DNA of 15,405 bases, taken from positions 1 through 15,405 of the forward strand of contig JAUHZL010000020.1 in assembly GCA_030425945.1 (NCBI GenBank), read 5' to 3'. Each line of letters opens with the position of its first letter. Within the stretch, counting starts at the first letter, position 1. The stretch comes from Alphaproteobacteria bacterium (GTDB lineage Bacteria > Pseudomonadota > Alphaproteobacteria > Rhodobacterales > Rhodobacteraceae). Below the pieces are notes generated by a model. It did not search any database, had not been told where the DNA came from, and worked only from the letters and a program-made list of their open reading frames with translations. The position numbers and the translations under genes are program-made. Below are positions 6,303 to 13,156 of this stretch, piece by piece.

Positions 6303-7304
6303 CTAAAGCGCCGCGAGGGCATCCACCAGCCGCCCCGCCCCTTGCCGGAACGGATCGACCGTCGGCAGGCCCATCCGGCCCTCGATCTCGGCCAGGCATT
6401 GCAGCGCGGTCTCGTCGTCCAGCGCCCGGGTGTTGACCGAGACGCCGACCACCTGCACCGCGGGATTGACCACGCGCGCCAGCGCCAGCGCCATGTCGCG
6501 CAGCGCTTCCAGCGACGGCAGCCGGTAGTCCGGCAGCCCGCGCATGTGCGTGCGGGTCGGCTCATGGCTGAGAATCAGCGCATCCGGGGCGCCGCCGTGG
6601 ATCAGCGCGAGCGTGACACCGGAATAGGACGGGTGGAACAGGCTGCCCTGCCCCTCGATCAGGTCCCAGTGGTCGGGATCATTGTCGGGCGTCAGCCACT
6701 CGACGGCCCCGGCCATGAAATCCGCGACCACCGCGTCGAGGGGCACGCCTTCGCCGGTGATCAGGATGCCGGTCTGGCCGGTGGCGCGGAAGCTGGCCTT
6801 CAGGCCCCGCGCCTGCATCTCGCGGTCCATCGCCAGCGCCGTGTACATCTTGCCGACCGAGCAATCGGTGCCGACGGCAAGGCAGCGCTTGCCGCTGCGC
6901 GGGGCGCCGGTCGCGATCGGGTAGGGCACCGAGGGCACCCGGACATCGTGCAGAGCGCGTCCTTCGGCAGCGGCGACGGCGGCAAGGTCCGCCTCGTCCC
7001 GGAGCAGGTTGTGCAGTCCGGAGGCGAGGTCGAAGCCCTGCATCATCGCCTCGATCAGCACGTGCTTCCAGGCGGGCGAGATCACGCCGCCGCGGTTGGC
7101 GACCCCGATTACCAGCGTCTGGGCCCCGGCGGCGCGGGCCTCTTCCAGCGTCATGTCGGGCAGGCCGAGGTCGGCCTTGCAGCCCGGCAGGCGGAACTGC
7201 CCGAGGGCATATTCGGGCCGCCAGTCGCGAATCCCCTGTGCCACCTTGGCGGCGAGCGGGTCGGGGGCGTCCCCGAGGAACAGAAGATAGGGCGTGCGGA
7301 TCAT
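6303..7304 (-). CDS. dgcN: D-glutamate N-acetyltransferase DgcN (DUF1611 family)
   Basis: A 333-residue DUF1611-family protein. The family was long annotated as a predicted NTPase because of a P-loop, here GTDCSVGK (145-152). Members from marine bacteria were later shown to acetylate D-glutamate to N-acetyl-D-glutamate and were named DgcN. Other landmarks are LVIGVANRGG (64-73), ATGQTGILITGEGVPLD (174-190), the IEGQGSLFHPSYSGV segment (216-230) and LSHEPTR (245-251). The N-terminal region (1-125) is a Rossmann-like domain. The ATG at 7304 has GGAG eight bases upstream. The dgcA gene follows after 9 bases, so the pair is an operon. The described regulator DgcR is not in the window. Substrate assignment rests on family and gene pairing, not on anything unique I can see in the active site. 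Confidence 0.87.
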   Translation of the reverse strand: MIRTPYLLFLGDAPDPLAAKVAQGIRDWRPEYALGQFRLPGCKADLGLPDMTLEEARAAGAQTLVIGVANRGGVISPAWKHVLIEAMMQGFDLASGLHNLLRDEADLAAVAAAEGRALHDVRVPSVPYPIATGAPRSGKRCLAVGTDCSVGKMYTALAMDREMQARGLKASFRATGQTGILITGEGVPLDAVVADFMAGAVEWLTPDNDPDHWDLIEGQGSLFHPSYSGVTLALIHGGAPDALILSHEPTRTHMRGLPDYRLPSLEALRDMALALARVVNPAVQVVGVSVNTRALDDETALQCLAEIEGRMGLPTVDPFRQGAGRLVDALAAL

Positions 7305-7395
7305 GGCGCGGACTCCGGCTGAAAGACCGGATCACCCTGCCACCGGACCGATGGGAAGTGCTGCCGAACTGCGGCCCGCGCCCCGGGATGTGCGG

Positions 7396-7433
7396 GAAAA
7401 TCTTCGCAGGAATCGAGAGACTGCGACGATTTC
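7396..7433 (-). terminator. Imperfect hairpin between accA and dgcN (terminator or operator)
   Basis: Arms 7398-7409 and 7421-7432 pair at 11 of 12 positions (one T/C mismatch at 7403/7427) around an 11-base loop. On the minus strand it lies about 45 bases after the accA stop and its descending arm ends in GATTTTCCC, so it could terminate accA. It is also about 90 bases upstream of the dgcN ATG, where a regulator site would be expected. The rest of the 176-base gap (7305-7480) shows no convincing promoter to me. Confidence 0.45.
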
Positions 7434-7480
7434 TTCGCCGTGGGGCGACCTGCTGACAATCTGTGCAGCGTGTGAACGCG

Positions 7481-8443
7481 TCAGGCCGCCAGACCCTTGC
7501 GCCCCATCTCGAGGAACTTGCTGCGACGGGCGGCCACGATCTCGGACCGCTTCTTGCCGTCGTAGGCCGCCAGCATCTCTTCCAGCGCCTTGCCGACAGC
7601 CGAGATCATCGCCGTGCGATGCCGCTGGGCACCGCCGACCGGCTCGGGGATGATGCGGTCCACGACGCCGAGTTTCTTGAGGTCCTGCGCGGTGAGGCGC
7701 AGCGCTTCGGCGGCCTCGCGCATCTTCTCGGCATCCTTCCACAGGATCGAGGCGCAGCCCTCGGGCGAGATCACGGAGTAGATCGAGTGTTCGAGCATCG
7801 CGACCTCGTTCGCCGTGGCAAAGGCCACGGCCCCGCCGGAGCCGCCTTCCCCGATCACGACGCTGATCAGCGGCACGCCGATCTGCAGGCATTTCTCGGT
7901 GGAGCGCGCGATGGCTTCGGACTGGCCGCGCTCTTCGGCGCCCTTGCCGGGATAGGCCCCGGGGGTGTCGACCAGCGTGATCACCGGCAGGCGGAACCGG
8001 TCCGCGAGGTCCATCAGGCGGATCGCCTTGCGATAGCCTTCGGGGCGCGCCATGCCGAAGTTGCGCTCGATCCGGCTCTTGGTGTCGGCGCCCTTCTCGT
8101 GGCCGATCACGACGACGGGCCGGTCGTTCAGACGCGCGAGCCCCCCCATCACGGCGTGATCGTCCGCGAAGTTCCGATCCCCGGCGAGCGGGGTGTACTC
8201 CTGGAACAGCGCCTCGATGTAGTCCTTGCAGTGCGGGCGGTCGGGATGCCGGGCCACCTGGCACTTCCGCCAGGGCGTCAGCGACTTGTAGAGGTCCGCC
8301 AGCATCTGGTCGGCCTTCTGGTCGAGCGCAGCGGCCTCGCCCTCGACGTCCATCTCGGGATTCGCCCGCGCCATTGCACGGAGTTCTTCCGCCTTGCCTT
8401 CGATCTCGGCCAGCGGTTTCTCGAATTCCAGATAGTTGTTCAT
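7481..8443 (-). CDS. accA: Acetyl-CoA carboxylase carboxyltransferase subunit alpha
   Basis: Alpha subunit of the carboxyltransferase half of acetyl-CoA carboxylase. With AccD it transfers CO2 from carboxy-biotin to acetyl-CoA, making malonyl-CoA for fatty-acid synthesis in the cytoplasm. The frame is open to 8506, but the ATG at 8443 gives MNNYLEFEKPLAEIEGK, the usual start, with AGGA about eleven bases upstream, and a product of 320 residues, close to the family norm. Motifs are the biotin/CoA-binding LVDTPGAYPGKGAEERGQ (157-174), VIGEGGSGGA (196-205) and ISPEGCASILWKD (225-237), plus the N-terminal coiled helix (about 6-25). It follows the exporter gene by 63 bases and is not part of an acc cluster here, which is normal. 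A hairpin lies after its stop. Confidence 0.97.
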   Translation of the reverse strand: MNNYLEFEKPLAEIEGKAEELRAMARANPEMDVEGEAAALDQKADQMLADLYKSLTPWRKCQVARHPDRPHCKDYIEALFQEYTPLAGDRNFADDHAVMGGLARLNDRPVVVIGHEKGADTKSRIERNFGMARPEGYRKAIRLMDLADRFRLPVITLVDTPGAYPGKGAEERGQSEAIARSTEKCLQIGVPLISVVIGEGGSGGAVAFATANEVAMLEHSIYSVISPEGCASILWKDAEKMREAAEALRLTAQDLKKLGVVDRIIPEPVGGAQRHRTAMISAVGKALEEMLAAYDGKKRSEIVAARRSKFLEMGRKGLAA

Positions 8444-8475
8444 GCGGGGCGGTGTCCTGTGGCTGCGGCCTGCGC

Positions 8476-8506
8476 CGTATATGGCCGGGCGTGGGGCCGG
8501 ATGCAA
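8476..8506 (-). promoter_or_regulatory. accA: Candidate accA promoter
   Basis: In the 63-base gap before accA the minus strand has TTGCAT (8506-8501) and TATACG (8481-8476), with a long 19-base spacer; a start near 8468 would leave about 25 leader bases. The -35 abuts the TAG stop of the exporter gene. The spacer length makes this weak. Confidence 0.3.
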
Positions 8507-9112
8507 CTAACCGCGCAGCACGCCCGCGAGGACCGGCAGCATCGACAGCACCAGGAGCGCGGCCATCGCCCGGTTGAACCGGCGCAGCCACACCGGGTCG
8601 GTCAGCAGGCGGCGGATGCCGGTGCCGAGGGTTGTCCAGGTCAGCGCCGACAGGCTGCCCAGCACGGCGAAGGCCCCGGCGATCCAGAGCACCCCGGTCA
8701 CGTCGCGGGCGGGCGCGTAGAGGGTGATCGCGCCCAGCGCCATCGACCACGCCTTGGGGTTCACCCACTGGAACGCCGCAGCCTCGGCAAAGCGCAGCGG
8801 GGTGCGGCCCGCCTGCCCGTCCTTCGGCGGGGCGGCGGTCGCGATCCGCCACGCGAGGTAGAGGAGATAGGCGAAGGAGAGCGCCAGCAACACGGTCTCG
8901 GCCGGCGGCCAGACCTCGAAGAGCTGCATCACCCCGAAGCCGACCGGCAGGATCATCAGCGGAAAGCCGAACGCCACGCCCGTCATGTGGGGCATGGAGC
9001 GGCGCAGGCCGTAGTTGGCCCCGGAGGCCATCAGCATCAGGTTGTTCGGACCCGGCGAAAACAGGGTGGCGAGACAGAACGCGGCGAGCGCGAGGAGCAG
9101 ATCATAGGTCAT
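8507..9112 (-). CDS. LysE/RhtB family amino acid exporter
   Basis: An inner-membrane exporter of the LysE/RhtB superfamily, whose members expel amino acids such as lysine, threonine, homoserine or leucine using the proton gradient. From the ATG at 9112 the protein has 201 residues, the normal size. The frame stays open to 9181, but the extra 23 residues are arginine-rich and unlike the family. The signature SPGPNNLML (19-27) follows the first helix, and FQWVNPKAW (114-122) is the second family motif. About six hydrophobic helices are visible (roughly 5-19, 42-65, 70-92, 114-134, 141-163 and 182-199). It is divergent from an Lrp/AsnC regulator gene 81 bases away, the classic arrangement in which the regulator senses the exported amino acid. 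The substrate cannot be told. No strong Shine-Dalgarno is seen. Confidence 0.88.
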   Translation of the reverse strand: MTYDLLLALAAFCLATLFSPGPNNLMLMASGANYGLRRSMPHMTGVAFGFPLMILPVGFGVMQLFEVWPPAETVLLALSFAYLLYLAWRIATAAPPKDGQAGRTPLRFAEAAAFQWVNPKAWSMALGAITLYAPARDVTGVLWIAGAFAVLGSLSALTWTTLGTGIRRLLTDPVWLRRFNRAMAALLVLSMLPVLAGVLRG

Positions 9113-9146
9113 GCGCAGGATATGACTGGTCGCGCGTGGCGAGACG

Positions 9147-9181
9147 TTGCATTCTGACGTCCGGAAACGCCCCAGACGCAA
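9147..9181. promoter_or_regulatory. Imperfect dyad in the exporter/regulator divergent gap
   Basis: TTGCATTCTG at 9147-9156 and CAGACGCAA at 9173-9181 form an imperfect inverted repeat with arms about 26 bases apart, centred between the two divergent genes. Lrp-type regulators bind such spaced, degenerate dyads and regulate both sides, so this is the likeliest operator in the 81-base gap. No good -10/-35 pair was found for either gene. Confidence 0.3.
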
Positions 9182-9193
9182 TTATTCGCCACC

Positions 9194-9637
9194 ATGGACC
9201 AGATCGACCGCAGAATCCTGCATGTGCTTGAGCGCGACGGGCGGATCAGCAATCTCGCGCTGGCCGAGCGCGTCGGCCTGTCCGCCTCGGCGTGCCTGCG
9301 ACGGGTTTCGGCGCTTGAGAAATCCGGAGTCATCACCGGCTATCGCGCCGTCCTGAACCCGGAGCGCGCGGGCATCGGGTTCACGGCCTATGTCACCGTC
9401 GGGTTGAACCGGCACACCAAGGCCGCGCAGCAGGCGTTCGAGCAGGCCATCGCGGCCTCGCCCGAAGTGCGCGAGTGCCACAACATCACCGGCGGGGTGG
9501 AGTACCTGTTGCGGGTCGAGGTCAGCGACCTCGCCGCCTACAAGCGGTTCCACACCGATGTGCTGGGCGCCCTGCCACAGGTGAACACTTTGACCACCTA
9601 TGTCGTGATGGGCTCGCCCAAGGACATGCGCGGTTAG
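9194..9637 (+). CDS. Lrp/AsnC family transcriptional regulator
   Basis: A 147-residue DNA-binding regulator of the Lrp/AsnC (feast/famine) family. It begins with MDQIDRRIL, the typical first helix, has a winged helix-turn-helix at about 5-50 (ISNLALAERVGLSASACLRRV around 18-38), and a C-terminal RAM ligand-binding domain (about 64-138) with the ITGGVEYLLRVEV strand-turn (98-110) that binds amino acids in relatives. These proteins form dimers to hexadecamers. It is divergent from the LysE-type exporter and is probably its amino-acid-responsive activator, and its own repressor. The ATG at 9194 lacks an obvious ribosome-binding site. Its TAG stop shares three bases with the stop of mcl1 on the other strand. 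Confidence 0.93.
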   Translation: MDQIDRRILHVLERDGRISNLALAERVGLSASACLRRVSALEKSGVITGYRAVLNPERAGIGFTAYVTVGLNRHTKAAQQAFEQAIAASPEVRECHNITGGVEYLLRVEVSDLAAYKRFHTDVLGALPQVNTLTTYVVMGSPKDMRG

Positions 9638-10590
9638 CCCGCGATCATTTCCGCCTGCCGGACGATGACTTCGGCCTGCTTGATCGAGGCGATGTCCACC
9701 AGCCGCCCCTTGTAGACGGTCGCGCCCTGTCCGCTGCGCTTGGCCTCGTCCATCGCGGCGAGGATCTCGCGCGCTTCGGTAACCGCGGCTTCGGTGGGGG
9801 TAAACACCTCGTTGGCCAGCGCGACCTGCTTAGGATGGATCGCCCACTTGCCGACCATCCCGAGCGTCGCCGACCGCAGCGCCTGCGCCCGGAACCCGTC
9901 ATCGTCCGAGAAATCGCCATAGGGTCCGTCGACCGGCAGCACGCCATGCGTCCGGCAGGCGGCAACGATGGCGGCCTGCGCCCAGTGCCACGGATCGGCC
10001 CAGTATTTCTGGCCCGCGTGGTGCATGTAGTAGTTTTCCTGCGTCCCGCCGATCCCGGTGGTCTGCATCCCCATCGAGGCCGCGAAATCCGCGGCGCCGA
10101 GGCTCATGGCGCGCAGGCGGGGCGACCCGGCGGCAATCGCCTCGACATGGCTGATGCCCGCGGCGCTTTCGATGATGACCTCGAAGCCCAGCGGTTTCGT
10201 CCGGCCGGTGGCGCGCTCGACCGCGGTCACCAGCGCATCGACGGCATAGAGGTCCTCGGCACAGCCGACCTTCGGGATCATGATCTGGTCGAGACGGTCG
10301 CTGCCCTGCTCCAGCAGGTCGACCACGTCCCGGTACCAGTAGGGCGTATCGAGGCCGTTGATCCGCACGCTCAGGGTCTTGGTGCCCCAGTCGATGTCCC
10401 CGATCGCCTGGATCGCGTTCTTGCGAGCCTCGGCCTTGTCATCGGGGGCAACCGAATCCTCGAGGTCGATGTTGATCACGTCCGCAGCGCTCGCCGCCAT
10501 CTTCTCGAAGATCGCGGGACGCGACGCCGGGCCGAAAAGCTGGCAGCGGTTCGGACGGGCGACGGGGGCGGGCTGCAGGCGGAAGCTCAT
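9634..10590 (-). CDS. mcl1: L-malyl-CoA/beta-methylmalyl-CoA lyase
   Basis: Reversibly cleaves beta-methylmalyl-CoA to glyoxylate and propionyl-CoA, and L-malyl-CoA to acetyl-CoA and glyoxylate, in the ethylmalonyl-CoA pathway that replaces the glyoxylate shunt for acetate assimilation in many Rhodobacterales. It is a cytoplasmic CitE-like TIM barrel, 318 residues, the same length as Rhodobacter sphaeroides Mcl1, which I recognise along most of the sequence (start MSFRLQPAPVARPNRCQLFG). Key residues are Arg76 (SVRING), Glu141 (VIIESAAG) and Asp168 (GAADFA), which bind substrate carboxylate and Mg2+, plus the lid-like KWAIHPKQV (248-256). The ATG at 10590 is preceded by AAGGAG at 6 bases. Its TAA overlaps the regulator's stop by 4 bases. 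Other pathway genes (ccr, ecm, mcd) are not in the window. Confidence 0.96.
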   Translation of the reverse strand: MSFRLQPAPVARPNRCQLFGPASRPAIFEKMAASAADVINIDLEDSVAPDDKAEARKNAIQAIGDIDWGTKTLSVRINGLDTPYWYRDVVDLLEQGSDRLDQIMIPKVGCAEDLYAVDALVTAVERATGRTKPLGFEVIIESAAGISHVEAIAAGSPRLRAMSLGAADFAASMGMQTTGIGGTQENYYMHHAGQKYWADPWHWAQAAIVAACRTHGVLPVDGPYGDFSDDDGFRAQALRSATLGMVGKWAIHPKQVALANEVFTPTEAAVTEAREILAAMDEAKRSGQGATVYKGRLVDIASIKQAEVIVRQAEMIAG

Positions 10591-10642
10591 GGGCGCTCCT
10601 TCGGTCTGGCAATGAAGTTACGTCGGGTTCGTCGTGCGGGAT

Positions 10643-10648
10643 ATTATA
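10643..10648 (-). promoter_or_regulatory. mcl1: Consensus -10 box for mcl1
   Basis: The minus strand carries a perfect TATAAT in an AT-rich island inside otherwise GC-rich DNA, about 53 bases before the mcl1 ATG (predicted leader near 46 bases). No good -35 lies 16-18 bases upstream (best GCGCCT/CGCCTT), so an activator may be needed. A GCGC stem with TTTT around 10660-10675 is too weak to call a terminator. Nothing else is seen in 10591-10693. Confidence 0.5.
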
Positions 10649-10693
10649 TTGCGCTGCGGCGCACAAGGCGCTTTTCGCACCCGCAGCATCCCG

Positions 10694-11428
10694 TCAGCGC
10701 TGCAGGCCCGCCCGCGCTTCCGCGATCAGGTGGTCGGAGGCGGTCTCGATGACCTGTTCGATCTCGGCCATGAAGGGCTCGACCCCCAGGCCCGGCGCGA
10801 TCCGGGGCAGGAACTCGACGACGGCGAGGCCCGGCTTGCGATAGACGCCGGTGCGGGGCCAGAACACCCCGACATTCGTCGCGGCGGGCACCACTGGCTG
10901 GCCGAGCGCGGCGTAGAGCGCGCCGACGCCGACCTTGTAGGGGCGCTTCGCATCGGGCGCGACCCGCGTGCCCTGCGGGTAGATCACCAGCTGTCCCTTC
11001 GGCGCGTCGGGCGCCGTGACGCCCTCGACCATCTGCTGCACGGCCTTGGCCCGCTTGCCCCGGTCGACGGCCACGCATCCGATCCGCTTGGCGTACCAGC
11101 CGAGGATCGGCGCCCAGCGCAACGAGCTCTTCATGATGAAGCGGGGACGCGGGACGACCGAGACGATGATGATGATGTCGAAGAAACTCTGGTGCTTCGA
11201 GGCGAGGATGACCTCGTCCGTCGGCACCTCGCCCCGGACCTCGGAGTGCAGCCCGACCATCCAGCGCGCGGTCCAGCGCACCCAGCGGCAATAGGTGTGG
11301 ACCGCCGCATAGGCCCGGTCGCGGTTGATCATCGCCTGCGGCGTGTACCAGAGCGCGAGCACGAGCATCGCGGCATACATCTGGAGCACGAAGACGAGCG
11401 AACGCAGGTAGCGCCAGGCATAGGTCAT
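10694..11428 (-). CDS. plsC: 1-acyl-sn-glycerol-3-phosphate acyltransferase
   Basis: An inner-membrane acyltransferase that adds the second acyl chain to lysophosphatidic acid, giving phosphatidic acid for phospholipid synthesis. It has 244 residues from the ATG at 11428. The frame is open much further upstream, but that region is ftsX in another frame. A membrane helix lies at about 8-29. Motif I is KHQSFFD with the catalytic His79 and Asp84. Motif III is YPQGTR (150-155), with Gln in place of the Glu found in the textbook EGTR. Motif IV is VVPAATN around 179-185. The start codon overlaps the ftsX TGA as ATGA, so translation is probably coupled and the gene is the last of an ftsE-ftsX-plsC operon. 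Another lyso-lipid acyltransferase specificity cannot be excluded. Confidence 0.9.
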   Translation of the reverse strand: MTYAWRYLRSLVFVLQMYAAMLVLALWYTPQAMINRDRAYAAVHTYCRWVRWTARWMVGLHSEVRGEVPTDEVILASKHQSFFDIIIIVSVVPRPRFIMKSSLRWAPILGWYAKRIGCVAVDRGKRAKAVQQMVEGVTAPDAPKGQLVIYPQGTRVAPDAKRPYKVGVGALYAALGQPVVPAATNVGVFWPRTGVYRKPGLAVVEFLPRIAPGLGVEPFMAEIEQVIETASDHLIAEARAGLQR

Positions 11429-12321
11429 GAGAGTCGTCCCAACATGCGGAGCGCCGCCGAGCGCGTGGCGAGGAACGCCACGGCGGCCGCCACCGGCGGA
11501 ATGAAGGCGGGCGTGATCCAGCCCACGCCCTGGAAGCCGAGGCCGGTGAGGAAGCTGCCGGCGCTGTCGTTCCCGGGCAGCAGCGCGATGGCCACCAGCC
11601 CCAGCCCTGCCCCCAGCAGCGCCCCGAGCCCGGCACGATGCGTGAACCGGCGGGTGAAGGCCCCGGCGATATAGACATCGCGGGCACCGACGAGGCGCAG
11701 CACCTCGATGATCTGGCGGTTCGCGGCCAGGGCGGCCTGGGCGGCCAGCGTGATCATCCCGGCCATCGCCCCGCCGATCAGGGCCAGCGACAGAAGGCCC
11801 AGCCAGCGCAGCCCCTCGGCGGCCTCGACCAGCGGACGGCGCCAGCGCGTGTGGTCGTCGAGAACCGCCCCCGGGGCCTCGGCGGCCAGCCGCAGGCGCA
11901 GCCCGTCCGGCGCGAACCCGCGGGCATCCTCGATCACCTCGATCAGGCGCGGCAGCGGAAGATCGTCGAGCGGCAGGCCCGGCCCCAGCCACGGTTCGAG
12001 CAGTTGCGCCTGCTCGGCATCCGGGATCACGCGGAACGAGGCGATGCCGGGCGTGGTCGCAAGAACCTGCTCGACGGCGCGGGTCTGCGCGTCGAGCTGA
12101 CCTTCGGGCGCCGAGATGCGGATGGTCGAGGCCCGCGCCAGCGCCTCGGACCAGGTCTCGGCCACGCGGCCCGTCGCCAGCGACAGCGCCAGCGCGAAGA
12201 CCGCGAGAAACGACATCGCCGCCGAGGTGAACAGCGTCAGCTGTGCGGTGAACCCGGTGGGCGGCACCACCCGGTCGGCCTGCGCGTCGCCGAGCAGCAA
12301 CGAGAGGTCGAGAACCCTCAC
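11425..12321 (-). CDS. ftsX: Cell division protein FtsX (ABC transporter permease-like)
   Basis: Membrane partner of FtsE. In the well-studied systems the FtsEX complex sits at the division ring and uses ATP to activate periplasmic peptidoglycan hydrolases rather than to transport a substrate. The 298-residue protein has the expected topology: TM1 at about 28-50, a periplasmic domain of about 51-168, TM2 at about 172-199, TM3 at about 228-249 and TM4 at about 268-287. The conserved cytoplasmic segment IIEVLRLVGARDVYI (204-218) touches the ATPase. The start is GTG at 12321, which overlaps the ftsE TGA as GTGA; the stop overlaps plsC as ATGA. The sequence is divergent, as FtsX usually is, so the call rests on topology, this segment and its place after ftsE. 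The hydrolase partner is not in the window. Confidence 0.9.
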   Translation of the reverse strand: MRVLDLSLLLGDAQADRVVPPTGFTAQLTLFTSAAMSFLAVFALALSLATGRVAETWSEALARASTIRISAPEGQLDAQTRAVEQVLATTPGIASFRVIPDAEQAQLLEPWLGPGLPLDDLPLPRLIEVIEDARGFAPDGLRLRLAAEAPGAVLDDHTRWRRPLVEAAEGLRWLGLLSLALIGGAMAGMITLAAQAALAANRQIIEVLRLVGARDVYIAGAFTRRFTHRAGLGALLGAGLGLVAIALLPGNDSAGSFLTGLGFQGVGWITPAFIPPVAAAVAFLATRSAALRMLGRLS

Positions 12322-12992
12322 AGGTCCGCCCCCGCCAGCGTCAGGCGTCCGGCCTGGATGCGCAGCACGCGGGTGGCGACCTGGCTCTTGGCGGCGCGGA
12401 TCAGCGCCAGGTCATGCGTCGCGATCATCACCGTCTTGCCCATCCGGTTCAGTTCCACCAGCAGGCCCAGCAGTTTCAGCGACATCTCCCAGTCGATGTT
12501 CCCGGTCGGTTCGTCGGCGATGATGATCTGGGGATCGGTCATCACCGCGCGCGCCAGCGCCGCCCGCTGCCGCTCGCCGCCCGACAGCTCCGGCGGCAAT
12601 TGCCCGGCCTGGTTGCGCAGGCCGACCCAGTGCAGCAGGTCGTGAAGGTCCTGCCCCGGAACCGGGCGCGACGACACCGTCAGCGGCAGCGCGATGTTCT
12701 CGGCCACGCTCAGGTGGTCGAGGAACCGGCAGTCCTGATGCACGACCCCGATCGATTGCCGGGTGCGGGCGACATCGTCCCGGGTCATCCGGGTGCCGTC
12801 GACCCCGTAGAGATGCACGCGACCGACGGTCGGATGCAGTTCGAGATAGCAGAGCTTGAGCAGCGTCGTCTTGCCGGCGCCTGACGGCCCGGTGAGGAAA
12901 TGGAATGAGCCGGGAGCGAGTCGCAACGTGATGTCGGACAGGAGGGCGCCGCCGCGTCCGTAGCTGTAGCCCACGTTGTCCAGTTCGATCAC
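12318..12992 (-). CDS. ftsE: Cell division ATP-binding protein FtsE
   Basis: ABC-type ATPase that pairs with FtsX at the inner face of the membrane. It has 224 residues from a GTG start at 12992 (VIELDNVGYSYG). The frame extends upstream to 13058, but those residues are unlike the family and the usual FtsE length is about 220-230. Motifs are Walker A GPSGAGKT (35-42), the Q-loop Gln86 (VVHQDCRF), signature LSGGERQRAALARA (136-149), Walker B IIIADEPTGNID (156-167) and the switch His193 (ATHD). The Shine-Dalgarno is weak. It is first in the ftsE-ftsX-plsC operon and divergent from the zinc-ribbon membrane protein. LolD-like ATPases look similar, but the following FtsX and the GNIDW segment support FtsE. 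Confidence 0.94.
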   Translation of the reverse strand: MIELDNVGYSYGRGGALLSDITLRLAPGSFHFLTGPSGAGKTTLLKLCYLELHPTVGRVHLYGVDGTRMTRDDVARTRQSIGVVHQDCRFLDHLSVAENIALPLTVSSRPVPGQDLHDLLHWVGLRNQAGQLPPELSGGERQRAALARAVMTDPQIIIADEPTGNIDWEMSLKLLGLLVELNRMGKTVMIATHDLALIRAAKSQVATRVLRIQAGRLTLAGADL

Positions 12993-13029
12993 AGGCGCGT
13001 CCCGACGCTGAAAGGGTTTGCAGTCCCGA

Positions 13030-13058
13030 GTGTTACGGTGCGCTGTCCGGGGTTGCAA
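13030..13058 (-). promoter_or_regulatory. ftsE: Candidate promoter of the ftsE-ftsX-plsC operon
   Basis: The minus strand has TTGCAA (13058-13053) and TAACAC (13035-13030) with a 17-base spacer, giving a predicted start near 13023 and about 30 bases of leader to the GTG at 12992. Each box is a partial match to the sigma-70 consensus. Confidence 0.4.
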
Positions 13059-13082
13059 TCGTGCCGCGCCGGGCGCTCAGGC

Positions 13083-13111
13083 TTGGAAAACAATCGATGC
13101 GTTGCTATGGC
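13083..13111 (+). promoter_or_regulatory. Candidate promoter of the zinc-ribbon protein gene
   Basis: TTGGAA at 13083-13088 and TATGGC at 13106-13111 are 17 bases apart, with the AT-richest stretch of the gap between them. The predicted start near 13118 leaves about 39 bases before the ATG at 13157. Together with the ftsE promoter this gives a back-to-back pair in the 164-base gap 12993-13156. Confidence 0.4.
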
Positions 13112-13156
13112 CGGTGAGGGGCTCAAGAACGGCCCTGTTTCGAGCGAGTTGGCCGG

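Noticed and set aside
3624..7322. A 1232-codon open frame on the plus strand across dat, the exported protein, dgcA and dgcN
   Set aside because: Its translation is Arg/Gly/His/Asp-rich with no domain, and it lies antisense to four genes with clear family motifs. It is a by-product of very GC-rich third codon positions.
7332..8852. A 506-codon minus-strand frame overlapping accA in another frame
   Set aside because: Composition is Arg/Gly/Pro-rich without motifs; accA in the other frame is unmistakable.
10655..10680. GCGC-ACAAG-GCGC followed by TTTT as a terminator
   Set aside because: Only a 4-bp stem, and the T-run faces rightward where no rightward gene ends.
11429..11992. N-terminal extension of plsC up to 11992
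   Set aside because: The extension is ftsX read in a different frame; the plsC start at 11428 in an ATGA overlap gives the normal length.
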